A stretch of DNA of 64,000 bases from Agelaius tricolor (lineage: Eukaryota > Chordata > Aves > Passeriformes > Icteridae): the NCBI GenBank assembly GCA_023055355.1, contig JALJCS010000038.1, forward strand, positions 1,922,001 through 1,986,000. The letters are read 5' to 3'. Both the position numbers and the translations under genes were made by a program. This document shows positions 37,511-49,827 of the stretch, one piece after another (position 1 is the first letter of the stretch; every line of letters begins with the position of its first letter). The notes beneath the pieces are model-generated. The model saw only the letters and a list, made by a program, of their open reading frames with translations, was not told the DNA's origin and searched no databases.

Positions 37511-37800
37511 TCACAGAATATTTTGGCTTGGAAGGAATATTTAAGGGCCATCTAGTCCAGTTCCCCTGCAGTGAACAAGGTCATTCTTAACCAGATTGTG
37601 TTTCTCAGAGCCCCATCCAACCTGACCTTGAATATTTCCACAGATGGAGCATCCACCACCTCTCTGGGCAACATGTCCAAGTATTTCAACACCCTCATTG
37701 TAAAAAACTTCTTATATCTTATCCCAATTGACCCTCTCTTTGTAAAAACCATTACCTGCCATTCCAGCACTTCCCTCAGGGAGAGCGTGACCATCACTCC
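37511..37800 (-). mobile_element. CR1 LINE fragment, about 290 bp
   Basis: Reverse-complement CR1 3' region with landmarks 'tcacagaatattttggcttgga', 'catctagtccagttcccctgc', 'ccccatccaacctgacctt', 'accacctctctgggcaac' and 'caacaccctcattgtaaaa'. It is degenerate and non-coding. A shorter remnant may continue to about 37890. Confidence 0.9.
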
Positions 37801-38829
37801 TGTGCCATTTCCATTGCTCTGGACATCTCCTGATTAACACAGGAAAGCAGCACCCTCCTGTGCAGCTGTACAGCCTAGATCATCTCCAGGGCAGGCTCCA
37901 CCTACAACCAGTCCCCAGTAGCCAAAGGCAGCACAAGGGACAGTGGGCAGCCAATTCCCATTGCTCTTCTGGAGATTCTCACCCATGAAGGAAGAGATTT
38001 TGGGTGCTCACATCTTGTGGCAGGCTGAAACCACAGACACTGTGTTGGGTTATGGGTGAGCACCTGCCATTGCTGCCAGTACACAACTCCATGGAAATGC
38101 TTTTTAAATGGGTTTGGGATTTCATTCATGGCCCTGTTCTGACTTCTGCAGAGATGCTATTTATCAAGATAACTTTAAGTAAAACTCTTTCCTGGCATGA
38201 AAAGGGTCAGGATTCAGACGTCAAGCACATGAGGTCAGTGTGAAAGCTGCCAGCTCTGGTCTGACCCTGAAACATCTGCCAGGGAGGTGGGGGGCACACT
38301 CCAGGTTACAGCTCCAGTGCATTAATTCTTCTTTCCTCATGCTGTTGTCCAGACCAAATGACCAGTGAAACCCAGCAAATATCTGTGGCCATTATTTTCA
38401 GGAAGGGCAAAAAAAACCCCAAATCTCTATAGGACATTAAATACAGCAGCCCAAAATCACCAAGCACTATTTGAAGCCTTCCTGGGCTTGAAGCAAATAA
38501 AGATCATTTAGCCCAGGCTCCCTTGTCCCACATTTCCCTCTGTTCTTGGAAACGTGGGGAGAGAAAAATCAACCCCATTCGTTAAGCCAGTTAAGCACGC
38601 TCCTGGCAGGAAAAGCCACATTATTTGTAACCCTAATAATCCAACACTCACCTCTGAGCACAGCTCATCTTGGACAGAATAACGTCTGTTTTAAAAGTAC
38701 CTGCCTCTCTCTAACTTGTCATGGCATTTGTTGACAACCCTATTGAAAGCCGCTCTGGATGCGGCTGTGAAGGATCTTTCAGCACCTCTTTCTCTTTCCT
38801 AGACAGTTTTTGAAAGGGAGGGGAGAAAA

Positions 38830-39380
38830 AGAAAAAAGCCATCAATACAGGGGGAAAAAGGCATCAGCAGCCAACATCGGCTGATGAAGCGCCTCACCTG
38901 GGCCCCCAGCACACCGCCTCCAATTAAATCAAAATGGTTTGTTTTTAATGGTCTTTTACACTGACAAGTGGGCTATCATTCCAGGCCTAGAGAGCTGTCA
39001 GGGAGCCGAGGCAAATCCTCCGTTGATAATGCCCAATGCTTCCAATTAGGAGCCGGGGCCGCTGCTGGCGCACTAACGATTCCCCAGCCTCCCCCAAGGC
39101 CCCTTCGGCGTTGGCTGTTTCGTCTTGGCTCTTCCTCCTCCGCAAATTACTGACACAAAACGGAGGCGCCCCGGTGCCTCCTCACCACGCCGGGCCCCGG
39201 CCCTGTTGGATTTAATGAGGCGATGGAAGTTTTTGCGGATCTTTCGCTAAATTCTTTTCTTGTTTGACAGCTGCTTGAGTGTTGACCTTATAAAAGATTT
39301 AGTGTTTCTCATTATTTTCTGTCAAGCTTTACAAGCGGTGGCTTGGCGGAAAAATCATTTGCATCTCGATGCTCGCGCGC
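38830..39380. promoter_or_regulatory. Candidate enhancer cluster 8-9 kb upstream of BARHL1
   Basis: Unique non-coding sequence with CpG-retaining patches and dense developmental motifs. Features are 'cctccaattaaatcaaaatgg' near 38918, 'ttaatgaggcgatggaag' near 39211, a CAGCTG E-box near 39270, 'attattttctgtcaagc' near 39311, and a POU octamer ATTTGCAT at 39357-39364. A short CpG-dense stretch (39365-39390) follows. The texture is that of a deeply conserved element. Conservation could not be measured. Confidence 0.4.
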
Positions 39381-42300
39381 GCGGGGTGGGTTTTTTTATT
39401 TTTTATTTATTTTATTTTCTATTTTGTCTGTACGGGGATGCTCGGCGCTCTGAGCGTCAGCGTGTGCACCCTACCCTTCTCTGTATTGTTTGTTTTACTC
39501 CCCCCTCCCTGCCTTTCCTGAAAAAAAAAAATTCCACTGTTTTGTGTTGTTTTGGAGGGAAAAAAAAAATAAGCCCCAGGATTTGTTAGATTCCTGTAAA
39601 TGAAGGAGGGTTTGGGAAAGGAAAAAAAAAAAAAGGAAATAATAGAGATTGGTTTCCTGTAAAGTGAACACAGGAAAGTGTTTTGTCACCCGCTAAAAGG
39701 ATTCGATCAAATGGATGATGGAGGAACCAGGCTGAGTCCCGGGTGCAGCTTTGATGTTAAAGTGAAAAATGGTGCAAGGCTGGGGAGCTGCTGGGAGCAG
39801 GTGGGCAGAGCCAGGCAGGTGCTGGGAGAGGAACAGGGACAGCCAGGTCTCCATGGATCCTTCCAGGCCACGGGGAGAGCCTGGTGCTGTTCATTACCTG
39901 CTTCAGGCCTTTCCAGGGGTTCTTTCTCGAGTCACCACAAACCATTAAACGCAGCTCTTGCAACTAAAACTCCCCCCTGAAGCTGAGCTTATTTTGCACC
40001 CAAGGGTGCTCACAGAGCCCAGCAGCTACAGCACCAACAAAACCCTGCTCAGTCTCTGGGGTTTGCTGCCATCAGGGGAGCTCTGTAGGGAAAACATTCT
40101 TCCCTGCACCAGCTTGGCCTTTCTGCATCTCACATGGAATTTATCAGCCCTCAATTAACACACCTGACTTAATGTACCCTTCAATTTAACACACTGTTAT
40201 AGCTGTGAAGCTCTAAAGATACTACCCCCCAAATACATATTGAAGTTTTAGGAGTGGTAATTATTTTTCTTGCCCCTCTAATTCTGTGAAGCAAACGCTG
40301 ACATTACAACATCCCAGCTGCAAGGGTCCTGCAGGTTTTCATTTGTCAATAATAAATGAAATGAACAGCAGCAAACATTGCTCCTGAGCAGCAGCTGGAG
40401 CCCATGGCAGCTCCATCATCCTGCAAGGAAAACCTTTCAGCTTTTCCCTTCAAGCCATATTCCTGCCACTGCTCCAAAAAAAATCCTGGCATTACCAACC
40501 CATAACTGCAGCAGAGTAATGGCAAAGATCATCAGCTGTCTCTAGAGGAGGTACCTTTGGGTTCATCATTTAAAAATATGAATTAGAAGAATCAGAGACA
40601 AGGATTCATCACTGGCATTGACTGCTCAACACCAGTCTCTGTCATAAAAAGACCTTTGACCCAAGGACACCCTTATCTGGGCTCTAATGACTGGGAGGGT
40701 TTCTCATTTTTTAAAGCATCGCTTGCCCCTGTCCTACACCTGGTGCTCCCCACTCACTCATGCTGAGGGCAGGAGCTGGCATCCCTCACAACTTCCCCAA
40801 GGCTCTGCTCACTTTAATTACTGCCAGTTGTGGCTCAGTGGGACATTTCTCACCCAGGAGCTTTGTAGGAGATTGGAGTGAATTAGCTGCTGTTTCCTCT
40901 CCTATGGCATCACCCCATCCCAGGCAGAAATGTCCCCGTGCCAGTTCCCAGCACTGACAGGAAGGCAGAGGAACATTCAAGAGAAGCAGCTCAGCTGTCC
41001 TTACCTGCAAGCACTGGATTTTTCTAAAAAAATCCCAGCTGCAAAGGAAAAACTGCTGCACCTTTAATGGCAGGCTGGAGTTGGAACAAGCAGGGACTGT
41101 CCCTGCCAGCTCTCTGGGGTTACCCACCTCCTGCAGCAGCCCCTGCTTCTGCCTTCCCCACTCTCCCTCCCTGAGAGGGGTTATGTCACTGCTGCTATTT
41201 GTGAGGAAGCACAAACATCCAGAAACAGCTGTCTGAAGTTAGGCACTCAAATGCATATTTAAGTACCTGAACGCCTTCCTCCAGAGAGGGGGAATAGCTA
41301 AATATGCTTTGTTTGTCTTGATTAATGAGATCACTAGCAAGCTTTTCAGGGCAAAGACTGCTCTGTATTTTTACATATGCAAACCCTGACATCCAGCCAG
41401 CCTGAGCAGGGTGGATGGGGGAAGAGGGAGGCAGCTCAGCACAGGCACACAGGCAGATGGGTGGCACAGGGAATTGTGCTGGGGCAGGCAGAGCCCGTGG
41501 CCCCCCATGGAAAACACCCCAGTCACTGCACCTCCCGTGCTGGTTTGCTGCACAGAGCTGTGTGTGAGCCCCACTGCTCGCCCCAAAGGGCCCTGGCACC
41601 TCTCTACCCCCAGATTGCTTCCCTTTTGTTTATTGGCATGGGCATTTTTTCACCCTCACTCAAAGGTGATTCCTGGGCAGCTGCTGCTTCTGTGTTTTTA
41701 GGTCCCCTGACCTCACCAGGGGCTTCTCTGGGAGCTCTGAGCCCACCCTGGCCCCTCAGTGAAGCACCCAAGTCCAGTGTTGTAGAAAACAACTCATATT
41801 TATGTCAGGGCCCACCTTAGGGCATGGCAGCCTTTGAAAATGTCAGACAACAAACACACAGCATAATAAAACTACAGGGGCTTGATGCTAGAGCAGGATA
41901 AGAACCTCCTGAAGTCAATCAGAAAGCTGCTCCTCATTTTAAGCAGGTTAAGTGTTTAACTCCAGCTGGAGACATCTCCCAGTCAGGCAGAAGCCCTTGT
42001 GCAATCTGCAGTCTCCTCCCTGTCTGTGCTTCAACCCATTTTCTGTGCATTGCCTGTAACCAATCCTCTCTCTGCTCCTTCCCTCATAGGCTAAGCCTCA
42101 TCTCAGGACTTTTCCAGACCCTAAATCCCGTCAAAAGGCTCTCAGTGCCTCCCACTGAGGAGCTCCTGTGAGCTGCCCCTTCCCCAGAGAGCCCCCACTG
42201 CAAGGATGGTGCTGGGCACAGCCCTTGGACCCCGGGATTCCACAAGCAATAGACTTTCTCTCAGGTTTTACAGAGTTATGCTAACGCAGATATAGCCAAA

Positions 42301-45300
42301 TAAATCATAAATGTAAAAGGAACAATTCAGTCTCAGCCTGTTCATTGCTTTGTGTCAGGTGCACAGCACAATCCTGATGAGGATACTCAGTGCTCAGACC
42401 AGCACAGCCCCACAGGGAGGCAGGACAGGTTCCTTCCCTGCTGGTTCTGGACAAATAGATTGGATGCAGCCATATCCTAGCTGATATCAAATCTCTAACA
42501 TCTCATCAGGCCTCATTTCTTTGCCAAAAAAAGCTCCCCATCAGTGCCTGATTCAGCAAAGCCATTGCCTGTGTGAAGGAATTCAAACACCTGCTTTGAG
42601 TGCTCTGCCAAACTGGGCCTCACCACAGGCAGTGCCTCTGCTTTAAGGTGGCTCCAGGCAGCTCCACACTCCCCCTGCAGCAGCTGCTGCTGCCTGGAGT
42701 CCCCCAGGGCTGAGCCTCTCCAAGCACTCACTGAACAAACTCCAACTCTACCAACCCCAACTCAGCATCCCAGCACCCAAACCCACAGGCTGAGCCAGGA
42801 GCCAACGCATTTGGAATCCACCTTCTCCCAGCAGAGCCAACAGAGCATTTCACTTCATGTAACTTGGTTAAAAGTGCCATTATTTAAACTGTGGATGTCC
42901 ATTATTACTAAAGGAATAATTGATGTCTCATACACAGTCTGCTTCTCACATCTACCATTACAGACCAGAGTTTACCAGCTTTTTAAGCCAAATTATCTCC
43001 CAATTTTTATATTCTCTCTCCCACTGGCACTTGGAGAGCTCAGGTGTGTGCACCCCAGAGCTCTGGGAGGTGACATCTGCTGTGCTGGGCAGCCCCAGCT
43101 GCATCCTGAGCTCAGGTGGATGTGCCAGCGTGGTTTTGCCCCCCACACCTTGGCACTGGGATTATCCCAGTCCTACATAAAGCCACCAGCAGCCAAAGGA
43201 CATGAAAAACCCGTGCTGAGCTCAGGGCTCATTGCTCCTCAGAGTTCCAGCCAAACCCTTAACCCCAAACCTCAAAGAGAAGAGTTCTTGATAACACTAC
43301 ACTGCATTGCTCTAGATGAAACAACAAAGTAAATTGCAAGGGCAGTTTGTTTGCTTGGTTTTTACCTCTCAGGACAAGGAAGGCTCCCCAGGAGCTGCTC
43401 CAGCATTTCCAGTTTGTACCTCAACCTGCCCTTTTATAAGGAAGGAGCTGTAACAAACTCCACCCTGCCCACACCTGAGCTGAGGGAGGAACAAAATCAC
43501 CTGCTCCACACCGGGAAACCCCTGGTACATGGTTGTCTCTTTTTAGTACAGGCCTCTAAATAAAACCCATCTAAAATAATGAGGGGGATAACAGCAGGGC
43601 TTGCCAAGCTGGCAGAGGTGGATTATAATCAAAGGCCTTTCCCACCTCCCCAGGGAGGGAGGAAGCTGGGCCTTAAATGACTTGTCTTGCTAAAAATGAC
43701 ACTGTTTATGAGAAACCCAGGCACGAGGTTTGTCCTTCTGCCTGCTGGGAGCCACATCCAGCCCTTCTCAGCCCAGCCCCAGCATCCCTGTCCTCCTGCA
43801 GCAGCTCCCTGGGGTGTGCTCAGGGAAGGAAGCACCTCCAGAGAGTCCTGCCAGGCTGGGAAGGGCTGGCACAGAACGGTGTGAACCAAAGCAAACCCAG
43901 CAGAGCTGCTGGTCGGGACAGGAAACCAGCAAAGAGACCAGAAAGAAACCCGAAAATCACCCCACAAATCAAAAAAGTGCGTTCAGCAAACAACTCTCGG
44001 TGCAGCTCAGAACCGACAGATCTGACAATAAAATGCTGGCCTAGGCCGTGCCCCGAATGTCCCCGGTATCACAGCTGGGATGGGCACCCCTGCCCCGTCC
44101 GAGCCGTGAGCCGGCGAGTGCCGGCCCCGCTCCTTGTCCTGCAGTGACACCCACCGGTAACGAGCTCCTACCGCCGCCGCAGCGGCTCCTCCGGCTGCCT
44201 GTGCCCCCCTTGCCCCCACCCGAGCCCTGCTCTCCCTGCTGCCCATGCTCTCCTTTGGTCACCGGAGCATCCCGCGGTTCCAGCTGGGCACGGCCTCACC
44301 CAGCACCCAGCCAACCTTCAGAAGGGGTTCCTCCCTCAGCCAGAGCCTTCCAGGACACCGGGCTGTGCAGATATTTCTGCATTAACCCTTGCTCAGTCAC
44401 CGTCAGAGCTCAGCAGGGAAGGGAACACCTGGGTCAGCCTGGGCCAGCCCTGCCCCTTGGCCCCAGGGCCAAACCTACACCGGTGACAGGAACCAGGAGA
44501 GCCCAGAATCACCCAGCAGTGTGGGATGAACAGCAGCTCCCAAAGCTGCCACAGTCCTAAATCCACCCCTGGATTGTGACTGAAGCTTGTGAGGAGCTGG
44601 CTGTGAATGCATTGGCATCAGGGGTCTGCTCTTGGCTGATTGATTGTGAACAGGAACAGTCTGGAAATCGGGGTTTAAGGGCAGGCACACACAGGGAAGG
44701 AGTGTGCACTGCTCCATGGTCTGTGCTGGGAGCCACAGAAAAATCCTTGGAACCCCACCTGTCCAGGGTCTGGTGATGTGGGAGGGACACCACATATGGG
44801 CAGAATGGGGCACATTTCTGCCTTGGGAATCTAGCTCTGAAACAACTTAATACAACAATAGCATGAATAGTAATAATAGCAAAAATAATTTTAGTGTCGT
44901 TAGAACATGAGTAGCAGTGCATCTGTAGCTGCTGGGAGCCCTGAGTGTGGCCTAGGAGTGACATATCTGTCCCCAGGGCCTTGGCTGGGCATGGCACTAT
45001 ACAGAACCTGCTCTGAGAGGTTCAATCAAATACCCACCAAAACCTTGCACATCATCAGGAATTTGGTCTCATCTGGGGACTTCCTTGTGGTTATTTGAAA
45101 GCAGGTGCTTTATTCAAGAGCAAGCCTCACCTGCCCAAACCTGTCCCTGCATGGCTGATCCAAATCCTGATCCTAATCCCACTCCCAGCCCTTCTGCCTT
45201 TTCCAGTCCCATTCCTGGTTCCAAACAAAACCTCGGTGCTGGTTCTATCCCCGTGCAAATTTCCACCCCAAATGTGATCTCCTGGTTGAACAGGGAGGCT

Positions 45301-47344
45301 GCCAGAGCCCAGGGACCAACACAAACACTGTGAGGAGCTGCCAAACCCCATCAGGGTATCAGCACCATTTCTCACCAGGACCTCTTCCTGCACACCCATT
45401 GCTCTGTTCCAGTCCGAAGGGACACCTGACCCAGCCTCGTGGATGATGGACCTGCAAACTGCCCTGGTCCCAGTCCTGGCTCTCTGTGCTGGGAGGGACA
45501 CAGGGCACAGCAGCAGCAGGAGCCCCTCAGCAGGGGCAGGGAGGCCGAGCAGCCCTCAGCACGAGGTGAGGGCAGGCTGGCACCGGGGCTGCTGATGCCG
45601 ATTTTGTTCCTGGGCTTGTCCTCCTCTAAAGTTCTTTTGTTCCTGTGCCCCGATCGCAGGCGGCCCCGAGCTGCGGGGCCGAGGGCAGGAGGTGCGGGGG
45701 CCCTGCGTGCGCCGCTGCCCGACAGCTGGCAGCCGGGCTGCCCCAGGGGGCTCTCCCCTCCTTGGTCGCCTCCAAGCTGCCGGCCAAGGGCGGCTTTGGA
45801 AGAGGGACAAGATGCAGCTGACTGGCCGGGAAGGTGGGGAACAGAAGAAATCGAGTGTTTGAGAAATAACCAGCGACATCGCTTTAAAGTGACGCAGCTC
45901 CACGCGCCCGGGTGTGGACGTTTTCCCATCTCCGCGGCGAAGGCTCCATCCACGGGAAAAACCCCTAAATAAACCCTGGAGGAGACAGCAGCCAGTCTGA
46001 CCGCGAGGAAGGTGGGAATCGTGCGTGAGCCTGTCCCTCTCCAGCCTGGGAGACCAACAACAGCAAACCCCGACGGGGCGGGAGGGAGGAAAGTTGGTGT
46101 CTCCGGCAGAGCCGGGCAGGACGGGGCAGCCCTGCCTGAGGCCATCGGTGTTTTATTTAAAATGCGATTGACGGCAGAAAAAAAATCCGCTCTGAGTGCG
46201 GTCCGTGCCCAGTTGCAGCAGTCGGTACCGCCCTGGGCGCGGGCACAGCGATGCCCGCTCCTCGCTCCGGCGGCGCTGGGCGGGGGACGCGGCTGCCGGC
46301 GGCCGCCTGGACCTCTCTGCTCGGCCACAACCGATTGCCAGGGCACGCAACGAAATTCGCAGCTCCGAGGCTCATCTCGGGCTCAGAGCAGCCGCCTCAG
46401 TGCTGGGGGTTTGGGGAGGTTTCGGTGCTTTTCCTTTCCCGCTTTTTTTTTTTCTTTCTTTCTATCTTTTTTTTTTTTTTTCCCTAAATTTTTTGTTTTT
46501 AATTTTAACGCCCAGCAAAACTTTCCCTGCTCGGGAGGGACCGATCAGATCAGCTAATTGCGGGGGGAAGCTCGCAGAGAGCAGTAACCCCTCGATAACC
46601 CACCCAACCCACACCCCCCCTCCCTCCGCGGCTAATCATCCCATTAAGAGCCCCATCAGCGGGATAATGACAGCAAAAGAGGGCGGAAACCGCCCGGAAA
46701 GCGCGGGGATCCGGGCCACAATTAATTCCCGTTAATCAAGCTCCGAGGTGTCGCCTGGTGGGGAGTGACATCCCCCAAATCGCCTGGCGGCCAATGGGCG
46801 CTTTCACACGGGCTGGGTGGGGGGTGCCGGGGTCCCCCAGCCGGAGCGGCCCAAATTCAGCTTTTTCTCCCCATTTCCCCCGTTCCCCCCCGGGAAGGGC
46901 GCGGCGCTCCCGCCGCTGTCCGCGGTGCTGAAGGCACCGGAGCGACTCCGGCGCTGTCCGAGGTGCTGCGGGCTCCGGAGTGACTCCGGTTCCCCCCCGG
47001 CGCTGTCCGAGGTGCTGTTGGGGAAAGGGGGGCACGGCGGCGGCCCGGCGACTGGCCACCCCCTCCGCCCTCCCCTCGCCCTTCCCCATTGATTTCTGGA
47101 TCATTAAGTGGTTAAGGCGCTGCGAAGCCTTCACTATCGATCGCTGCCTCCCCACCTCCGGCTGGGAGCCCCCGGGCTGCCCCCCAGCCCCGCGCCGCCG
47201 CGGCTCCGGGCACGGGTGGGGTGGCCGGGACCCCGGGTAAGGTTGGGGTCCGTCCCCCCTCACCCCACCCCCTTCGCGGCCAAAGTTTGACTCTGCCTCC
47301 CTCTCCCCCCCTCTCCTGTCTGTCTGTGAGTGCAGCTGGGCGCG

Positions 47345-47374
47345 ATGCTGAAGACGGAGCAGCCCTGGATCTAA
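47345..47374 (+). other. Possible upstream ORF in BARHL1 leader (9 codons)
   Basis: An ATG just after the candidate 5' UTR acceptor opens a nine-codon frame ending TAA, about 240 nt before the main start. The context (gcgATGc) is weak. It matters only if transcription starts upstream of it. Confidence 0.35.
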
Positions 47375-47436
47375 CGCGCGGCGCCTCGGAGAGCCTTGCA
47401 GCAATTGTTGCCCGGATCCCAGACTGAACTTTGCTC

Positions 47437-47520
47437 TTTTTTTTTTTTTTTTTCCTTTATACCTTGTTTTTTTTAATTTTTTTTTTCTTCCTTTTTTTTT
47501 TTTAATTTTTTTGTTTTTCC
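47437..47520 (+). repeat. T-rich tracts in BARHL1 leader
   Basis: Several runs of T (one of 17) separated by short interruptions lie 90-175 nt upstream of the start codon, in an otherwise GC-rich leader. In RNA they would be U-rich tracts. Confidence 0.85.
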
Positions 47521-47610
47521 CTCCTGTTATCGTTAATTATCATTACCAACCCGCTTCCGCCGCGCCCTCCCCGCCAATGCCCGTGTGAGCGCCGGCACCT
47601 CGCGGGGGCC

Positions 47611-48061
47611 ATGGAGGGCTCCACCGGCTTTGGGATCGACTCCATCCTCTCCCACCGAGCCGGCAGCCCGGCCGTGCCCAAGGGGGACCCGCTGGTGGGG
47701 GACGGCCGGTCCCCGCTGGAGCTGAGCCCCCGCTCGGAGGGCAGCAGCGGGTGCCCCTCGCCCCGCTCGCCGGGCCGCGAGTGCCTGGAGGCGGCGGCGC
47801 CGCGGCCGGGCCTGGATGCGCATCTCCAGCCGGGGCAGGTCTCGGCTCCCTCGCAGTCCCGGACCGTCACCTCCTCCTTCCTCATCAGAGACATCCTGGC
47901 CGACTGCAAGCCCCTGGCAGCCTGCGCGCCTTACTCCAGCACCAATGGACCTCACGGCGGGCAGGAGCCGGCGGGCAGGATCCCCACCAAGCCCGGCGAG
48001 GATTTTAGGGAGAAAATGGAAAAAAACACCAGCAGCTCCTCCTCGGACTCGGAGTACAAAG
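47611..48061 (+). CDS. BARHL1: BARHL1 homeobox protein, coding exon 1
   Basis: BARHL1 is a BarH-class homeodomain transcription factor of developing hindbrain, cerebellar granule cells and inner-ear hair cells, acting in the nucleus. Exon 1 starts at the first ATG giving the conserved MEGSTGFGIDSILSH N-terminus and ends before donor GTAAGA (48062). It encodes residues 1-150 plus one base. Two FIL-type repression motifs are visible: FGIDSIL (residues 7-13) and FLIRDIL (residues 90-96), the second inside the highly conserved TVTSSFLIRDILADCKPLAA segment. A Ser/Asp-rich tail ends DSEYK. The three exons total 969 nt, or 322 aa, close to the mammalian length of about 327. No frameshift or stop is seen. 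Confidence 0.97.
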
Positions 48062-49439
48062 GTAAGAGCGGCTCAGCCCGCTGGGCTGTGTGAACCCGCA
48101 GCCTCCCGGAGCTCTGGGATCCCGCTGCGGACCCGAGCCCCGCTCAGGGCAGGTCACGGTGTCGGTCGCCCCCGAAATGACCGAGGGGTCGGCACCAGCT
48201 TGGGGAAACTTGGGGGTTCGGTGGGGCTCGGCCCGGTGGAAGGGGTTGGGGCAAGCAGTGCTTCATGGAACGAGCCCGGGGAATGCTCCGGGGCCGCCTT
48301 CCGCCGCAGAGATCCGGCTGTGCCGCTCCACCCGCCGGGAAAGGAGGAGCGGAGACGGATTTCTGCCTGCGGGGAAAAAAAAATTAAAAAAAAAAAAAAA
48401 AAAGAAAAACCAAAACAAACAAACCAAAACAGAACCGTAATAAAATAATCACGCATTTGCCAGGTGTTTGCCCTGCTCCGGCGAGAAACGAACAAGCCAT
48501 TCGGCGGGGTTTGATTCGATTGTTGTTATTTGGGGTTATTATTTTGGAAATCGTTCAAAACCGAGCAGTGCAGACAGGGAGCCCCGGGCCGCATCCGCAG
48601 CGCCGGCGGCCGTGGGGCCGTGGGATGCGGGGGCTGCTCGCCCCGGGCCGGGGGCTTCGGCCTCCCGGGCCCCCGCAGCCCCTGCCCGGCCTCCCCCTGC
48701 CGCAGTCGGGGCAGGGAGAGGCACAGGAACAGCACGGCGGGGTTGAGGTCAGACCTCGCCCTCGGAGCAGTTTATCCCAGGTGCCTTCTCCCATCCCACC
48801 CTCGTCTCCTCTGCAGAAACTTTTCTCCGGGAAAATTGTTCGCCGGTTGTTTGCGAGGGAAGGGAGAGGGAATCCATCCAGCTGGCCGGAGAACAGGGAG
48901 GTGATGGCACCTCGCGGGGCCGCTGAATTTGTGGGGATTGGCAGGGGAAAAATGGGGGACAGGCTGAGCCCCGTCCCGGCTACAAATGCAGCCTGGGTTC
49001 GCCCGGAGCCGCTGGGCTGAAATCTGGTTCATGGAGGAAAAAATAATCACCCAATAAAGCCTCCAAAGGCGGCGGCAGGCTCTGGACATCACGGGGCGAT
49101 TTTTACTCCAAACGAAGGATGGAGCCCGGGCTCGGTGCCGGGGCTGGAAGTGCCCCGGGAGGAAACATCGGCCCCACCACTTCGCAGGGCCGGCGGTGCC
49201 GCGATCCCACCTTGGCTGTTTGTTCTCGCCTCCTACACCCGGCCCCAATGCCTGCACCTCTTCTCCCCCTGCCCCAAATCGCCGAGACGCGAAAGAAGCG
49301 AGGGGAGAGGAGAAGAGGGGATTCTCTGCATCCCCTGAGCCGGCCGAGCCCGGGCCGGGGGTTCGGCTTTGGGTGGGGGCCGTTTCCCGGAGCCCCTCGG
49401 CTCCTCTCCCGTCCCTGCGGCGGGACAGCCACGGCCACG

Positions 49440-49620
49440 CTGCAAATGCCGTTTAAATGGGGGAAAAAATAATTTAAATCGCGAGGGGAACACCGCTTAA
49501 ACGGGGCGCAAAAAAACCCCACCGCTTAAATGAAAGGGGGAAAAGACTGTCTAAGCGGAAGAAAAAAAATAAAAATCAATTTAAATGGGGAGGAAACCAC
49601 AGTTTAAATGAGAGTAAAAG
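49440..49620. repeat. Degenerate reiteration of a tttaaatgggg motif
   Basis: The core TTAAA followed by G-rich sequence recurs at about 49453, 49474, 49497, 49526, 49580 and 49603, with a weaker 'ctaagcgg' form near 49551. Spacing is roughly 20-30 bp. It may be an old diverged minisatellite or a cluster of binding sites. Confidence 0.65.
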
Positions 49621-49802
49621 CCCCGCATCAATGAAGGAGTGAAGATCCCCGCTCCCAGAGCGATCCTTTTTGTGCCGCTTTGGAAATAGCCTTTCCTGGG
49701 GCAAAACGCCCCAGATTTATTCCGCAAAAAGGGGCTGCGAAGCTCGGCCTAACCCCCAGCGGCCAAAGTGCTGGAAAAACCCAAAATATTTTTTAAAATA
49801 CG

Positions 49803-49827
49803 TGTATATATATATATATATATATTT
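49803..49827. repeat. (TA)n microsatellite
   Basis: About 11 TA dinucleotides in BARHL1 intron 1, followed by an AT-rich tail. Confidence 0.9.

Larger units (their letters stand above)
32538..46500 (+). other. Non-coding stretch between CFAP77 and the BARHL1 promoter
   Basis: About 14 kb without a supported coding exon. It must contain either the last CFAP77 intron and exon or only intergenic sequence; the missing exon (family C-terminus) could be short and diverged. Visible contents are two CR1 relics, a CpG-retaining block at 36360-36760, a block with CpG patches and homeodomain or octamer motifs at 38830-39380, simple repeats, and rising GC from about 43900. No RNA gene was recognised. 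Confidence 0.65.
46540..47610 (+). promoter_or_regulatory. BARHL1: BARHL1 promoter and 5' UTR region
   Basis: The stretch upstream of the ATG holds a homeodomain-motif cluster (46545-46740, with 'ggcacaattaattcccgttaatc'-like sequence ending at 46738), a CCAAT box in 'ggccaatgggcg' at 46791-46795, and GC-rich sequence. No TATA box is convincing, as usual for CpG-island promoters. The transcription start was not fixed. A GTAAGG donor at 47237 and a pyrimidine-rich tgcag acceptor ending at 47335 could define a 99-bp 5' UTR intron. Confidence 0.55.

Noticed and set aside
45900..46000. Possible final CFAP77 exon with nearby 'aataaa'
   Set aside because: The translated sequence has no resemblance to the expected CFAP77 C-terminus and no acceptor in the right phase.
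45372..46346. 324-codon minus-strand open frame
   Set aside because: Pro/Ala/Gly/Arg-rich translation of CpG-rich DNA with no domain and overlapping frames on both strands.
46736..47404. 222-codon minus-strand open frame opposite the BARHL1 leader
   Set aside because: GC-rich shadow of promoter DNA; no independent evidence for an antisense gene.
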